56,197 bases of DNA, from the NCBI RefSeq assembly GCF_001667375.1, contig NZ_LZIN01000084.1, positions 1 through 56,197 of the forward strand, given 5' to 3'. Of the stretch, positions 1 to 9,750 are shown piece after piece. The notes beneath the pieces were generated by a model that was not told the DNA's origin, did not search any database, and saw only the letters and a list, made by a program, of their open reading frames with translations. The position numbers and the translations under genes are program-made. The stretch is from Mycolicibacter sinensis. Lineage in GTDB: Bacteria; Actinomycetota; Actinomycetes; Mycobacteriales; Mycobacteriaceae. The first letter of the stretch is position 1. Each line of letters begins with the position of its first letter.

Positions 1-108
1 CCCCGGCGGGGGGCGGGGGGGGGGGCCCCGCCCCCCCGCGCGGGCGGGGGGGGGGGGGGGGGGGGCCGCGGCGGGGGGGGGGGCCCCCCCCCCGGCCCCC
101 CCCCCCCC
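1..108. other. G/C homopolymer noise at the contig edge
   Basis: Almost pure runs of G and C, with no A or T before base 109. It begins abruptly where the secA1 reading frame should continue, and translation into it gives only Gly/Pro/Ala. This looks like a sequencing or assembly artefact at a contig end, not biological sequence. Confidence 0.85.
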
Positions 109-2806
<2,698 letters not shown>

Positions 2807-2843
2807 GGCTGGTCCCCTACTCAGTCTTCGGCATTAATCGAGC

Positions 2844-2862
2844 GTCACCCATGGTAGGTGAC
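2844..2862. promoter_or_regulatory. Inverted repeat in the secA1 upstream region
   Basis: GTCACC (2844-2849) and GGTGAC (2857-2862) form perfect 6-bp arms around a 7-bp spacer, about 38-56 bp upstream of the secA1 GTG. It could be an operator or a 5' leader hairpin. No regulator is known to me for this sequence. Confidence 0.3.
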
Positions 2863-2881
2863 ACTGTTGCAAGGGGCGGCC

Positions 2882-2898
2882 CCGCCGGGTTCCGGCGG
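2882..2898 (-). terminator. Hairpin downstream of hpf
   Basis: A 7-bp all-GC stem (2882-2888 pairing with 2892-2898) with a GTT loop lies 17 bases beyond the hpf stop codon. There is no U-tract after it, which is common for mycobacterial terminators. It would separate hpf from secA1 transcription. Confidence 0.4.
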
Positions 2899-2914
2899 TG
2901 TTATACAAACGGCG

Positions 2915-3619
2915 TCACACCAACCGGATCAAGCCGTAGTCATAGGCGTGCCGGCGATAGACCACCGAGGGCTGGTCGGTCTCCTTGTCATGGAACAGGA
3001 AGAAATCGTGGCCGACGAGCTCCATCTCATAGAGCGCGTCGTCGACGGACATCGGCGTGGCGGAGTGCTCCTTGGTGCGCACGATCCGGCCCGGTTCGTA
3101 GTCGTGGCCATCATGCAGCGCGCCGTCGGTGTGGCCGGACCCGTCGCGGTCCGGTTCGGCGATACCGTCCCGGTTGAACGCCGCAGCCAGGAACTCCGGG
3201 TCCGGCGCGGTCGCCTCGGCCACCGAGACCGGCGTCTTGTCGCCGTAGGAGACGTTGCGGCGGCCTTTGCCGCGGCGCAACCGGCTCTCGAGGCGGTCGA
3301 TCGCAGCCTCGAAGGCAGCGTAGAAGCTGTTGGCCCGGGCCTCACCCCGAACCACCGGCCCGCGGCCGTGCGCGGTGATGTCGATCTGCTGGCAGGACTT
3401 TCGCTGCCGGCGGTTGTTCGCGTGCTTGAGTTCGACGTCGAACAGGCGAATGGAACGGTCCAGCCGCTCCAGGCGGGCCAGCTTCTGCGAGACGTAGACC
3501 CGAAAGTGGTCCGGTATCTCGACGTTGCGGCCCTTGACCACGATTTCGGCGCCCGCCTGATCGGGGCTCTCGTCGGCATCGACCGGCGTGCGGCTGGTTC
3601 CCACGAATTGACTTACCAT
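2915..3619 (-). CDS. hpf: Long-form ribosome hibernation promoting factor
   Basis: Binds the 30S subunit and stabilises inactive ribosomes in starved or stressed cells. The N-terminal S30AE domain (IVVKGRNVEIPDHFRVYVSQKL) is followed by a variable linker and the C-terminal dimerisation domain (PMSVDDALYEMELVGHDFFLFHDKET, ending HAYDYGLIRLV). It corresponds to Rv3241c, which holds the same place between secA1 and comF. I chose the ATG at 3619 (234 aa) because the homology starts soon after it; an in-frame ATG at 3691 would add 24 basic residues without homology. Neither start has a strong Shine-Dalgarno sequence. Confidence 0.9.
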   Translation of the reverse strand: MVSQFVGTSRTPVDADESPDQAGAEIVVKGRNVEIPDHFRVYVSQKLARLERLDRSIRLFDVELKHANNRRQRKSCQQIDITAHGRGPVVRGEARANSFYAAFEAAIDRLESRLRRGKGRRNVSYGDKTPVSVAEATAPDPEFLAAAFNRDGIAEPDRDGSGHTDGALHDGHDYEPGRIVRTKEHSATPMSVDDALYEMELVGHDFFLFHDKETDQPSVVYRRHAYDYGLIRLV

Positions 3620-3751
3620 GCTCGACACTCTTTTCTTCTCGTCTCGACCACGTACTCCACGGTTCCCGTCCTTGATGACGACCGTAGCCATGCCGCCGGA
3701 TACGTGCCACTGCTTTGACGGACCCGTTGTGAGTTGGTGGCCGCACCGGCA

Positions 3752-4429
3752 TCAAGCCGCCGCGATCACTAATGCGGCGGCCACCGCAACACCGCCGGAA
3801 CGCAGCACCCGCACCGACTCGGCCAGGGTGGCCCCGGTGGTGACGACGTCGTCGACCACCAAGACATCACCGGGAGGCAGCCGGCGCCGGCTCAGCACCA
3901 CCCGGCCGCCGACGTTGCGTTCGCGCGCGCCGCTGCCCAACCCGACCGAGTCGCGGGTCAGTGCCCGCATCCGCAGCGCCGGCGCCACCGTGATGCCGGG
4001 GTGCCGCGCCGACGCCGCGGCCGCGATCCGCCCGATCGGGTCGCCGCCGCGGCGGCGGGCGGCGCTGCGCCGGGTGGGCGCGGGAATGATCGTCAGCGGC
4101 AGGTCGAGCATCCCCCAGCACAGCAACCGCTGCAGCGCGACCGCGAGCGGTAGAGCAAGCGGCGCGATCAGGTCGGTGCGTCCCCGCTCCTTCACCGCGA
4201 CGATCGCCTGCCGGCGGGCCCCGGCGTAGCGGCCCAGCGCGAACACCGGCACCTGCGGGTCGAGCCGCGGACTGGCCAGGCGGGGCTCGTCGGGTCCGAC
4301 GGCGAGCTGCGCCGCGCAGCCGGCGCACCAACCGGTGGCCGGGGCGCCGCAGCCACCGCACTGCCGGGGAAGCACCAAATCCAACCCAACGTCGAGCATG
4401 CGCTCGAGACTGGCACCGGCCACCGACAA
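3752..4429 (-). CDS. ComF family phosphoribosyltransferase-like protein
   Basis: A 225-aa ComF/GntX family protein corresponding to Rv3242c. It has an N-terminal zinc ribbon with Cys24, Cys27, Cys35 and Cys38 and a C-terminal PRPP-binding loop VVDDVVTTGAT (about 191-201). ComF proteins assist DNA uptake in naturally competent bacteria; the role in mycobacteria is not established. Upstream of hpf on the same strand with a 132-bp gap. Its start faces the qNOR gene across a 148-bp divergent region that carries the DosR box, so the box could also affect comF. An alternative ATG lies at 4399. Confidence 0.85.
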   Translation of the reverse strand: MSVAGASLERMLDVGLDLVLPRQCGGCGAPATGWCAGCAAQLAVGPDEPRLASPRLDPQVPVFALGRYAGARRQAIVAVKERGRTDLIAPLALPLAVALQRLLCWGMLDLPLTIIPAPTRRSAARRRGGDPIGRIAAAASARHPGITVAPALRMRALTRDSVGLGSGARERNVGGRVVLSRRRLPPGDVLVVDDVVTTGATLAESVRVLRSGGVAVAAALVIAAA

Positions 4430-4473
4430 CCGGCCCCTACAAACTCCTCCTAGTCAGGTCGTATCCGCATGTC

Positions 4474-4493
4474 AAGGGGTCTTTAGTCCGCAA
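4474..4493 (+). promoter_or_regulatory. DosR (DevR) box upstream of qNOR
   Basis: AAGGGGTCTTTAGTCCGCAA matches the DosR consensus TTSGGGACTWWAGTCCCSAA at 16 of 20 positions. The mismatches are positions 1, 2, 7 and 17. The right half-site is nearly ideal. Its centre lies about 94 bp upstream of the qNOR ATG, in the comF-qNOR divergent region. DosR itself is encoded about 4.6 kb downstream. Confidence 0.7.
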
Positions 4494-4518
4494 TAGCAGC
4501 ATCACCAAACACCAAAAC

Positions 4519-4542
4519 CGTGAAGTCTCTAACAGATTCACG
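4519..4542. promoter_or_regulatory. Inverted repeat between DosR box and qNOR start
   Basis: CGTGAA (4519-4524) and TTCACG (4537-4542) are perfect 6-bp arms with a 12-bp spacer, 36 bp before the qNOR ATG and inside an unusually AT-rich stretch. The spacer is too long for a mycobacterial CRP site (TGTGA-N6-TCACA). It could be a second regulator's site or a leader hairpin. Confidence 0.3.
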
Positions 4543-4577
4543 AATTTCATTCCTCAATACTGTTAGCGTCGCCGTCC

Positions 4578-6917
4578 ATGACCTCCGAATCAACGCAGTT
4601 GGACACGTCAGCAGAGCCCGAATCCGGCGGCGCCACGGCGTTGATCGGCAAAGGCTGGGCCCAGGGCGTGGCCCTGGTTATGATCTTCGGATTCCTGGTG
4701 ATGGGCATCCTGGCGATTCGCACCTACACCGCCTCGATGCCACTGCCGGACAAGGTGGTCACCGAGACCGGACAACAACTGTTCACCGGCGACGACATCA
4801 CCCGCGGCCAGACACTGTTCCAGGCCCGGGGACTGATGCAGTACGGCTCGGTGCTGGGCCACGGCGCCTACCTGGGCCCGGACTACACCGCCGAATACCT
4901 GCGGATGGCCACCGACAACGTCACCCGCCAGTTCGAGGCGCAGGGCGTGACCAACCCGCACACCGACGTGGTCGCCGAGTTCCGGACCAACCGCTACAAC
5001 GCCGACACCGGCACCCTGGTCTTCACCGACAAACAGGCCCGCGCGTTCACCGATATCCAGCGGCACTACGCCGACTACTTCGGTGAAGCCTCCACCAAAT
5101 ACGGGCTGCTGCCGCACATGATGACCGACCCGGGCGAGATCCGCGACGTGACCGCGTTCTTCGCCTGGACCGCCTGGGCGGCGGCGGCCGACCGGCCCGG
5201 CCACTCCTACAGCTACACCAACAACTGGCCCTCGGAGCCGCGCGTGGACAACGGTCCCACCGGATCGGTCGTGGTGTGGTCGGTGCTGTCACTCATCGCG
5301 CTGCTCGGCGGGATCGGGATCATGTTCACCGTCTACGGCCGGTGGAGCCAGAACATCGGCTGGCACGGCGCCGAGACGACCAGGCTCGAGTTCCGGCAGC
5401 CCGGCGAGGTGCCGCTGACCCGCTCTCAGCGGGCCGCGATTTGGATCTTCGCCGTCGTCGCGGTGCTGTTCTTGATCCAGACACTGCTCGGCGGCGCCGT
5501 CGAGCACTACCGCGCGGACCTGGCGGAGTTCTACGGGATCGACCTCGCCAAGTTCCTGCCCTACAACCTGGCCCGCACCTGGCACCTGCAACTGTCGCTG
5601 TTCTGGACCGCGGCAGCGTTTTTGGCCGGCGGCATCTTCCTGGTGCCCTTCATCACCCGCCGCGAGCCCGCCAAGCAGTCGTGGCTGGTCTACGGGCTGC
5701 TCGGAGCGCTCGCCGTGGTGGTCTTCGGATCCATGGCATTCGAGGCGCTGTCGATCTTCGGCAAGGTGGAGCCCGGCACGGTGATGTCGCAGCAGTGGGA
5801 GTTCCTGGACCTGCCGCGGGTGTTCCAGCTGCTGCTGATCGTCGGGTTGTTCCTGTGGATCTTCATCATCTGGCGCGGCATGCGCGCCAAGCTGGCCAGC
5901 ACCTCGAAGATGAACCTGCCGTGGATCTTCTTCTTCACCGGCCTGACCATCCCGACCTTCTACGCGGTCAGCTTGCTCGCCGGCAGCGAGACGCACTTCT
6001 CGGTCGCCGACTTCTGGCGGTTCTGGATGGTGCACCTGTGGGTCGAGGACTTCTTGGAGCTGTTCACCACGGCGATGGTGGCCTACCTGTTCGTCCAGCT
6101 CGGGGTGGTGCGCGAGCGGGTCGCGCTGCTGGTGATCTTCCTCGACATCATCTTGTACTCCGCCGGCGGCGTCATCGGCACCATGCACCACCTGTACTTC
6201 TCCGGCACCCCGGTGGAGCATATGGCGCTGGGCGCGTTCTTCTCCGCCGCCGAGGTCATCCCGCTGACCTTCCTGACCGTGGAGGCATGGGCGTTCCTGC
6301 AGCTGGGCGCTCGCCAGGAAGCCGGTGGTGAGCACAACTTCCCGGCGCGCTGGGCGGTGATGTTCTTGGTCGCGGTCGGGTTCTGGAACTTCCTGGGCGC
6401 AGGCATCTTCGGCTTCCTGATCAACCTTCCGGTGGTGTCCTACTACGAGATCGGCACCGCGCTGACCGCCAACCACGCGCACGCGGCGATGTTCGGGGTG
6501 TACGGCATGCTGGCGGTGGCCCTGGCGATGTTCGCCTTCCGGTATGTGATCCCGGCGGACAAGTGGCCGAACAAGCTGGCCCGACTGTCGTTCTGGTGCA
6601 TGAACATCGGCCTGGCCTGGATGGTGTTCGTCACCCTGTTGCCGCTGGGTGTGCTGCAGTTGTTCCACTCGGTCAACGCCGGCTACTTCGAAGCGCGGTC
6701 GCTGGGCTACATCACTCAGCCGGGCAACGCCGTGCTGGAGTGGATGCGGTTGCCAGGCGATGCGATCCTGATCGTCGGAGGCGTCGTGCCGTTCTGCTGG
6801 ATCGCCTGGATTGCCCTGCGGCACTTCCGTTCCGGTCAGACCGTTGACGAGCTGCCCGAGCACGCGCTGTACACCTCGGTGGCGACCGACGCGACCGAAG
6901 CCGCGACACAGGGCTGA
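4578..6917 (+). CDS. norB: Quinol-dependent nitric oxide reductase (qNOR)
   Basis: Membrane enzyme reducing 2 NO to N2O with electrons from quinol, detoxifying NO. At 779 aa it has the qNOR layout: an N-terminal membrane helix (31-47), a periplasmic NorC-like domain without a CxxCH haem-c motif, then the multi-helix NorB core. Expected ligands are present: His336 for the low-spin haem; His486, His537 and His538 for the FeB site; Glu490 in the HLWVEDFLELF helix; and the NHAHAAMFG motif (His633, His635) for the two haems. It heads a same-strand run with the Cys4 protein (6-bp gap) and slipin. A DosR box lies upstream. No Shine-Dalgarno sequence is obvious. M. tuberculosis has no orthologue at this position. 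Confidence 0.95.
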   Translation: MTSESTQLDTSAEPESGGATALIGKGWAQGVALVMIFGFLVMGILAIRTYTASMPLPDKVVTETGQQLFTGDDITRGQTLFQARGLMQYGSVLGHGAYLGPDYTAEYLRMATDNVTRQFEAQGVTNPHTDVVAEFRTNRYNADTGTLVFTDKQARAFTDIQRHYADYFGEASTKYGLLPHMMTDPGEIRDVTAFFAWTAWAAAADRPGHSYSYTNNWPSEPRVDNGPTGSVVVWSVLSLIALLGGIGIMFTVYGRWSQNIGWHGAETTRLEFRQPGEVPLTRSQRAAIWIFAVVAVLFLIQTLLGGAVEHYRADLAEFYGIDLAKFLPYNLARTWHLQLSLFWTAAAFLAGGIFLVPFITRREPAKQSWLVYGLLGALAVVVFGSMAFEALSIFGKVEPGTVMSQQWEFLDLPRVFQLLLIVGLFLWIFIIWRGMRAKLASTSKMNLPWIFFFTGLTIPTFYAVSLLAGSETHFSVADFWRFWMVHLWVEDFLELFTTAMVAYLFVQLGVVRERVALLVIFLDIILYSAGGVIGTMHHLYFSGTPVEHMALGAFFSAAEVIPLTFLTVEAWAFLQLGARQEAGGEHNFPARWAVMFLVAVGFWNFLGAGIFGFLINLPVVSYYEIGTALTANHAHAAMFGVYGMLAVALAMFAFRYVIPADKWPNKLARLSFWCMNIGLAWMVFVTLLPLGVLQLFHSVNAGYFEARSLGYITQPGNAVLEWMRLPGDAILIVGGVVPFCWIAWIALRHFRSGQTVDELPEHALYTSVATDATEAATQG

Positions 6918-6923
6918 TCGACG

Positions 6924-7553
6924 ATGACGATGCCGGGAGCTTGGGTGTGGCTGATGTCGGGCTACGCGCTGCTCCTGCTCGTCTTCGCGTGGGGCTTCGA
7001 CGGCATGGCCAAGCGAACCTCCGAGCGCGCCGCGGCGTGGCGCACCGGAAAGTTCACCTACCACGAGGATCACGACGCCTGGAAATGTCCGGAGGACCAG
7101 TGGCTCTGGCCGACCTCGTTCGATCCGGACAACCGGGTGATGCGGTACCAGGCCACGCCGTCGATCTGCAACGCATGCCCGGTCAAGGACACCTGCACCA
7201 CGTCGAATCACGGCCGGCAGATCAGCCGGCCGGTCGACCCCTGGCCGCATTCCGAGGCGGGCCGGTTCCACCGTGGCATCGCCTGCGCGGTGGCCGGTTT
7301 CGGGGTGGTGATGCCGCTGGCGGCACTGATCGGCAACCACCGGCCCGCCGATGTGCTGGTGCTGACCGCAGCGATCCTGATCGTGCTCACCGGCGGCTCC
7401 CCACTGCTCCGCCATCTGTGGAACACTCCGTCGAACGCCCCGCAGGATTCCCCGCACCGGGTCGACCCGGAACAGGTCGAGGCGGCGATCGACCGGTACT
7501 CGACCCGCTGGGGCGGCTTTTCGGACTCGAGGAGGCAGCGCGTCAATGAGTGA
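6924..7553 (+). CDS. Membrane protein with a transposase-like Cys4 zinc ribbon
   Basis: A 209-aa protein of unknown function. One membrane helix is at about 7-25, a soluble segment follows with Cys55-Pro, Cys82, Cys85 and Cys91, and two more helices lie at about 119-137 and 143-158. The soluble part (KCPEDQWLWP, then YQATPSICNACPVKDTC, then GRQISRP) closely resembles the Cys-rich ribbon of IS1182-type transposases (CP...YRA...C-x2-CP-x4-C...GR-x-I-x-R). No DDE catalytic domain is present, so it is not a transposase. It sits 6 bp after qNOR and overlaps the slipin start by 8 bp, implying co-translation and a shared NO-related membrane role. Redox or metal binding is inferred only. Confidence 0.8.
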   Translation: MTMPGAWVWLMSGYALLLLVFAWGFDGMAKRTSERAAAWRTGKFTYHEDHDAWKCPEDQWLWPTSFDPDNRVMRYQATPSICNACPVKDTCTTSNHGRQISRPVDPWPHSEAGRFHRGIACAVAGFGVVMPLAALIGNHRPADVLVLTAAILIVLTGGSPLLRHLWNTPSNAPQDSPHRVDPEQVEAAIDRYSTRWGGFSDSRRQRVNE

Positions 7554-8313
7554 GGGCCTGATCACCGTGGCGGTGCTCGTGATCGCGGTACTGGCCGCGC
7601 TCGCCTACTTCTCGATCCATGTGCTGCGGGAATACGAGCGGGGCGTCGTTTTCCGGGTCGGGCATGCCCGCCCGCTGTACCAGCCGGGACTGCGAATCCT
7701 GATTCCGCTGGTGGACAAGATGATTCGCGTCGACCAGCGGGTGGTGACGCTCACCATCCCCCCGCAGGAGGTGATCACCCGCGACAATGTGCCGGCCCGG
7801 GTGAACGCGGTGGTGATGTTCCAGGTAGTCGATCCGCTCAAAGCGATTCTCGCGGTGGAGAACTACGCGGTGGCCACCTCCCAAATCGCCCAGACCACCC
7901 TGCGCTCGCTGCTGGGCCGGGCCGATCTGGACACCCTGCTGGCGCACCGTGACGACCTCAACGCCGACCTGCGCACCATCATCGACACCCAGACCGAGCC
8001 GTGGGGCGTGCAGGTCCGGGTGGTCGAGATCAAGGACGTGGAGATCCCGGAGTCGATGCAGCGCGCGATGGCCCGCGAAGCCGAAGCCGAGCGCGAGCGC
8101 CGCGCGAAGGTGATCAACGCCCGCGGTGAGCTGCAGGCCTCCGAGGAACTGAGCCAGGCCGCCGAGACACTGTCGCGCAATCCGGCGTCGCTGCAACTGC
8201 GTTACCTGCAAACTCTTTTGGAGCTCGGCGCCGACCAGAACTCCACCGTGGTCTTCCCGCTGCCGGTGGACATCATCACCCCGTTTCTGGGCGGCGGCTC
8301 ACCCAAACGCTGA
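7546..8313 (+). CDS. Slipin (SPFH/stomatin-like membrane protein)
   Basis: A 255-aa stomatin-family protein: one N-terminal membrane helix (about 5-25), the SPFH/Band 7 domain (EYERGVVFRVGHARPLYQPGLRILIPLVD onward), and an Ala/Glu/Arg-rich helix (about 170-215, MAREAEAERERRAKVINARGE) of the oligomerising type. Slipins scaffold membrane microdomains and often partner membrane proteases or enzymes, but no NfeD or protease gene is adjacent. The start at 7546 is supported by GAGGAGG at about 7528-7534, within the end of the preceding gene. Its place after qNOR suggests it organises that membrane complex. Confidence 0.9.
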   Translation: MSEGLITVAVLVIAVLAALAYFSIHVLREYERGVVFRVGHARPLYQPGLRILIPLVDKMIRVDQRVVTLTIPPQEVITRDNVPARVNAVVMFQVVDPLKAILAVENYAVATSQIAQTTLRSLLGRADLDTLLAHRDDLNADLRTIIDTQTEPWGVQVRVVEIKDVEIPESMQRAMAREAEAERERRAKVINARGELQASEELSQAAETLSRNPASLQLRYLQTLLELGADQNSTVVFPLPVDIITPFLGGGSPKR

Positions 8314-8407
8314 TATGGACCAATGGCACTGCTCTCGGCGTCTCGGCGCGGTTACGCTGGGCAGTGCCGGGCGCGGTCGGCGTCCGGCCGGCCAATCGGG
8401 AGCCATC

Positions 8408-9085
8408 ATGGGTGATCGGGAGTCAACACAGGCGGTTGTCGTCGGCATCGACGGGTCACCGGCCGCAGACAGCGCCGCGGTCTGGGCGGCCGGCGAAGCG
8501 GCCGGCCGGAACCTGCCGCTGAAGCTGGTCTATGTCATCCATTCGGCCGGCGATCCGGCCGATCCCCCCGACCCGCAGGCCGCCGCCTCCAGCGCGCTGT
8601 CGCAGGCCCGCCAGGCGGCCCGGGCCGCCGCCGGCGTGCAGATCGAAACCGCGGCGCTGCACGGAAACCCGCTCGCCACCTTGATCGAACTGTCCCACTC
8701 GGCGGCAATGGTTGTGGTGGGATCGGTCGGGGTGGCCCACACCTGCCATCGCGCCGGTTCGACCGCCGCCGCGCTGGCCGGATCGACCGGCTGCCCGGTG
8801 GCCGTGATCCACGGTGCCGGCACTCCCCGACACGACGGGGCGATCGTTGCCGAAATCGATACGTCCCCGGACAATAAGACCGTGCTGGGATGGGCCAGGG
8901 CCGAAGCCGAGCTGCGTCACGCGCCGCTGCAGCTGGTCACCTCCGGCGACGTCGAGGGCTACCTCGCCGCGCACGCCGAGTCGATCCAGCTGTTCGTCTC
9001 GGGAACTCGCGATCGGCGCAGCCTGGGCTGGGCCGGCGGCACCGGCGGCTGTTCGGTGCTCACCGTCGGCGGGACGCCGCGATGA
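8408..9085 (+). CDS. Universal stress protein, Rv3134c-like
   Basis: First gene of the USP-dosR-dosS unit, equivalent to Rv3134c, which is co-transcribed with dosR in M. tuberculosis. It has an N-terminal USP fold (AVVVGIDGSPAADSAAVWAAGEAA) and a degenerate nucleotide-binding motif (VVVGSVGVAHTCHRAGS). The second half is a shortened USP-like domain, giving 225 aa against about 268 aa for Rv3134c. I chose the ATG at 8408 because GGGAG lies just upstream and the homology starts there. Its stop overlaps the dosR start as ATGA. The 94-bp gap before it carries only a weak DosR-like sequence (8313-8332, 10 of 20). Confidence 0.88.
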   Translation: MGDRESTQAVVVGIDGSPAADSAAVWAAGEAAGRNLPLKLVYVIHSAGDPADPPDPQAAASSALSQARQAARAAAGVQIETAALHGNPLATLIELSHSAAMVVVGSVGVAHTCHRAGSTAAALAGSTGCPVAVIHGAGTPRHDGAIVAEIDTSPDNKTVLGWARAEAELRHAPLQLVTSGDVEGYLAAHAESIQLFVSGTRDRRSLGWAGGTGGCSVLTVGGTPR

Positions 9086-9750
9086 CGGCCGCGGCGAAAG
9101 GGCGCGCCACCGTCACGGTCTTTCTGGTCGACGATCACGAAGTGGTGCGCCGCGGCCTGATCGACCTGCTCGGCGCCGATCCGGAACTCGACGTCGTCGG
9201 CGAGGCCGGATCGGTCGCCGAGGCGCTGGCGCGCATCCCGCCCCTGCGGCCCGACGTGGCGGTGCTCGACGTACGCCTGCCGGACGGCAACGGCATCGAG
9301 CTGTGCCGTGATCTGCTGTCCCGCATGCCGGAGCTGCGCTGCCTGATCCTCACCTCGTTCACCTCCGACGAGGCGATGCTCGATGCCATCCTGGCCGGTG
9401 CCAGCGGCTACATCGTCAAGGACATCAAGGGCATGGAGCTGGCCCGCGCCGTCAAGGACGTCGGCGCCGGACGCTCGCTGCTCGACAACCGCGCCGCCGC
9501 CGCACTGATGGCCAAACTGCGCGGCGCCACCGCCAAGCCCGACCCGCTGTCGGGGCTGTCCGAACAGGAACGCATCCTGCTGGGCCTGCTCGCCGAGGGC
9601 CTGACCAACAAGCAGATCGCCGACCGGATGTTCCTGGCCGAGAAGACCGTGAAGAACTACGTGTCACGACTGCTGGCCAAGCTGGGCATGGAACGCCGAA
9701 CCCAGGCCGCCGTCTTCGCCACCAAACTCGAGCGCTCCCGGAATGACTGA
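9082..9750 (+). CDS. dosR: Dormancy response regulator DosR/DevR
   Basis: NarL/FixJ-type transcription activator of the hypoxia/NO/CO dormancy regulon. The 222-aa protein is nearly identical to M. tuberculosis DosR over the receiver domain (VFLVDDHEVVRRGLIDLLGADP, VLDVRLPDGNGIELCRDLLS) and the LuxR-type DNA-binding domain (LTNKQIADRMFLAEKTVKNYVSRLL). Asp17, Asp18 and the phospho-acceptor Asp63 match Asp8, Asp9 and Asp54. It carries about 9 extra N-terminal residues because the start is fused to the USP stop (ATGA); no nearer start codon exists. It overlaps dosS by 8 bp. Confidence 0.97.
   Translation: MTAAAKGRATVTVFLVDDHEVVRRGLIDLLGADPELDVVGEAGSVAEALARIPPLRPDVAVLDVRLPDGNGIELCRDLLSRMPELRCLILTSFTSDEAMLDAILAGASGYIVKDIKGMELARAVKDVGAGRSLLDNRAAAALMAKLRGATAKPDPLSGLSEQERILLGLLAEGLTNKQIADRMFLAEKTVKNYVSRLLAKLGMERRTQAAVFATKLERSRND

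Noticed and set aside
3620..3751. Extended hpf start at 3691
   Set aside because: The extra 24 residues are basic and without homology, and no ribosome binding site supports that ATG.
4430..4577. CRP-type cAMP receptor site in the comF-qNOR region
   Set aside because: The only dyad with GTGA/TCAC character has a 12-bp spacer, not the 6-bp spacer of mycobacterial CRP sites.
6924..7553. A transposase or IS element after qNOR
   Set aside because: Only the Cys ribbon is transposase-like; there is no catalytic domain and no terminal repeats, and the gene is coupled to its neighbours.
5289..7565. Very long open frame on the strand opposite qNOR
   Set aside because: It is the mirror of a high-GC gene with strong third-position bias; its translation is low-complexity Glu/Asp/His/Gln/Arg and the plus strand encodes a clear qNOR. 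Similar mirrors lie opposite secA1, ahcY, mtrB, fbiB, ctpC and pta.
8313..8332. DosR-like sequence upstream of the USP gene (GGACCAATGGCAC core)
   Set aside because: Only 10 of 20 consensus positions match, which is too weak to annotate as a site, although its position before USP-dosR-dosS would suit one.
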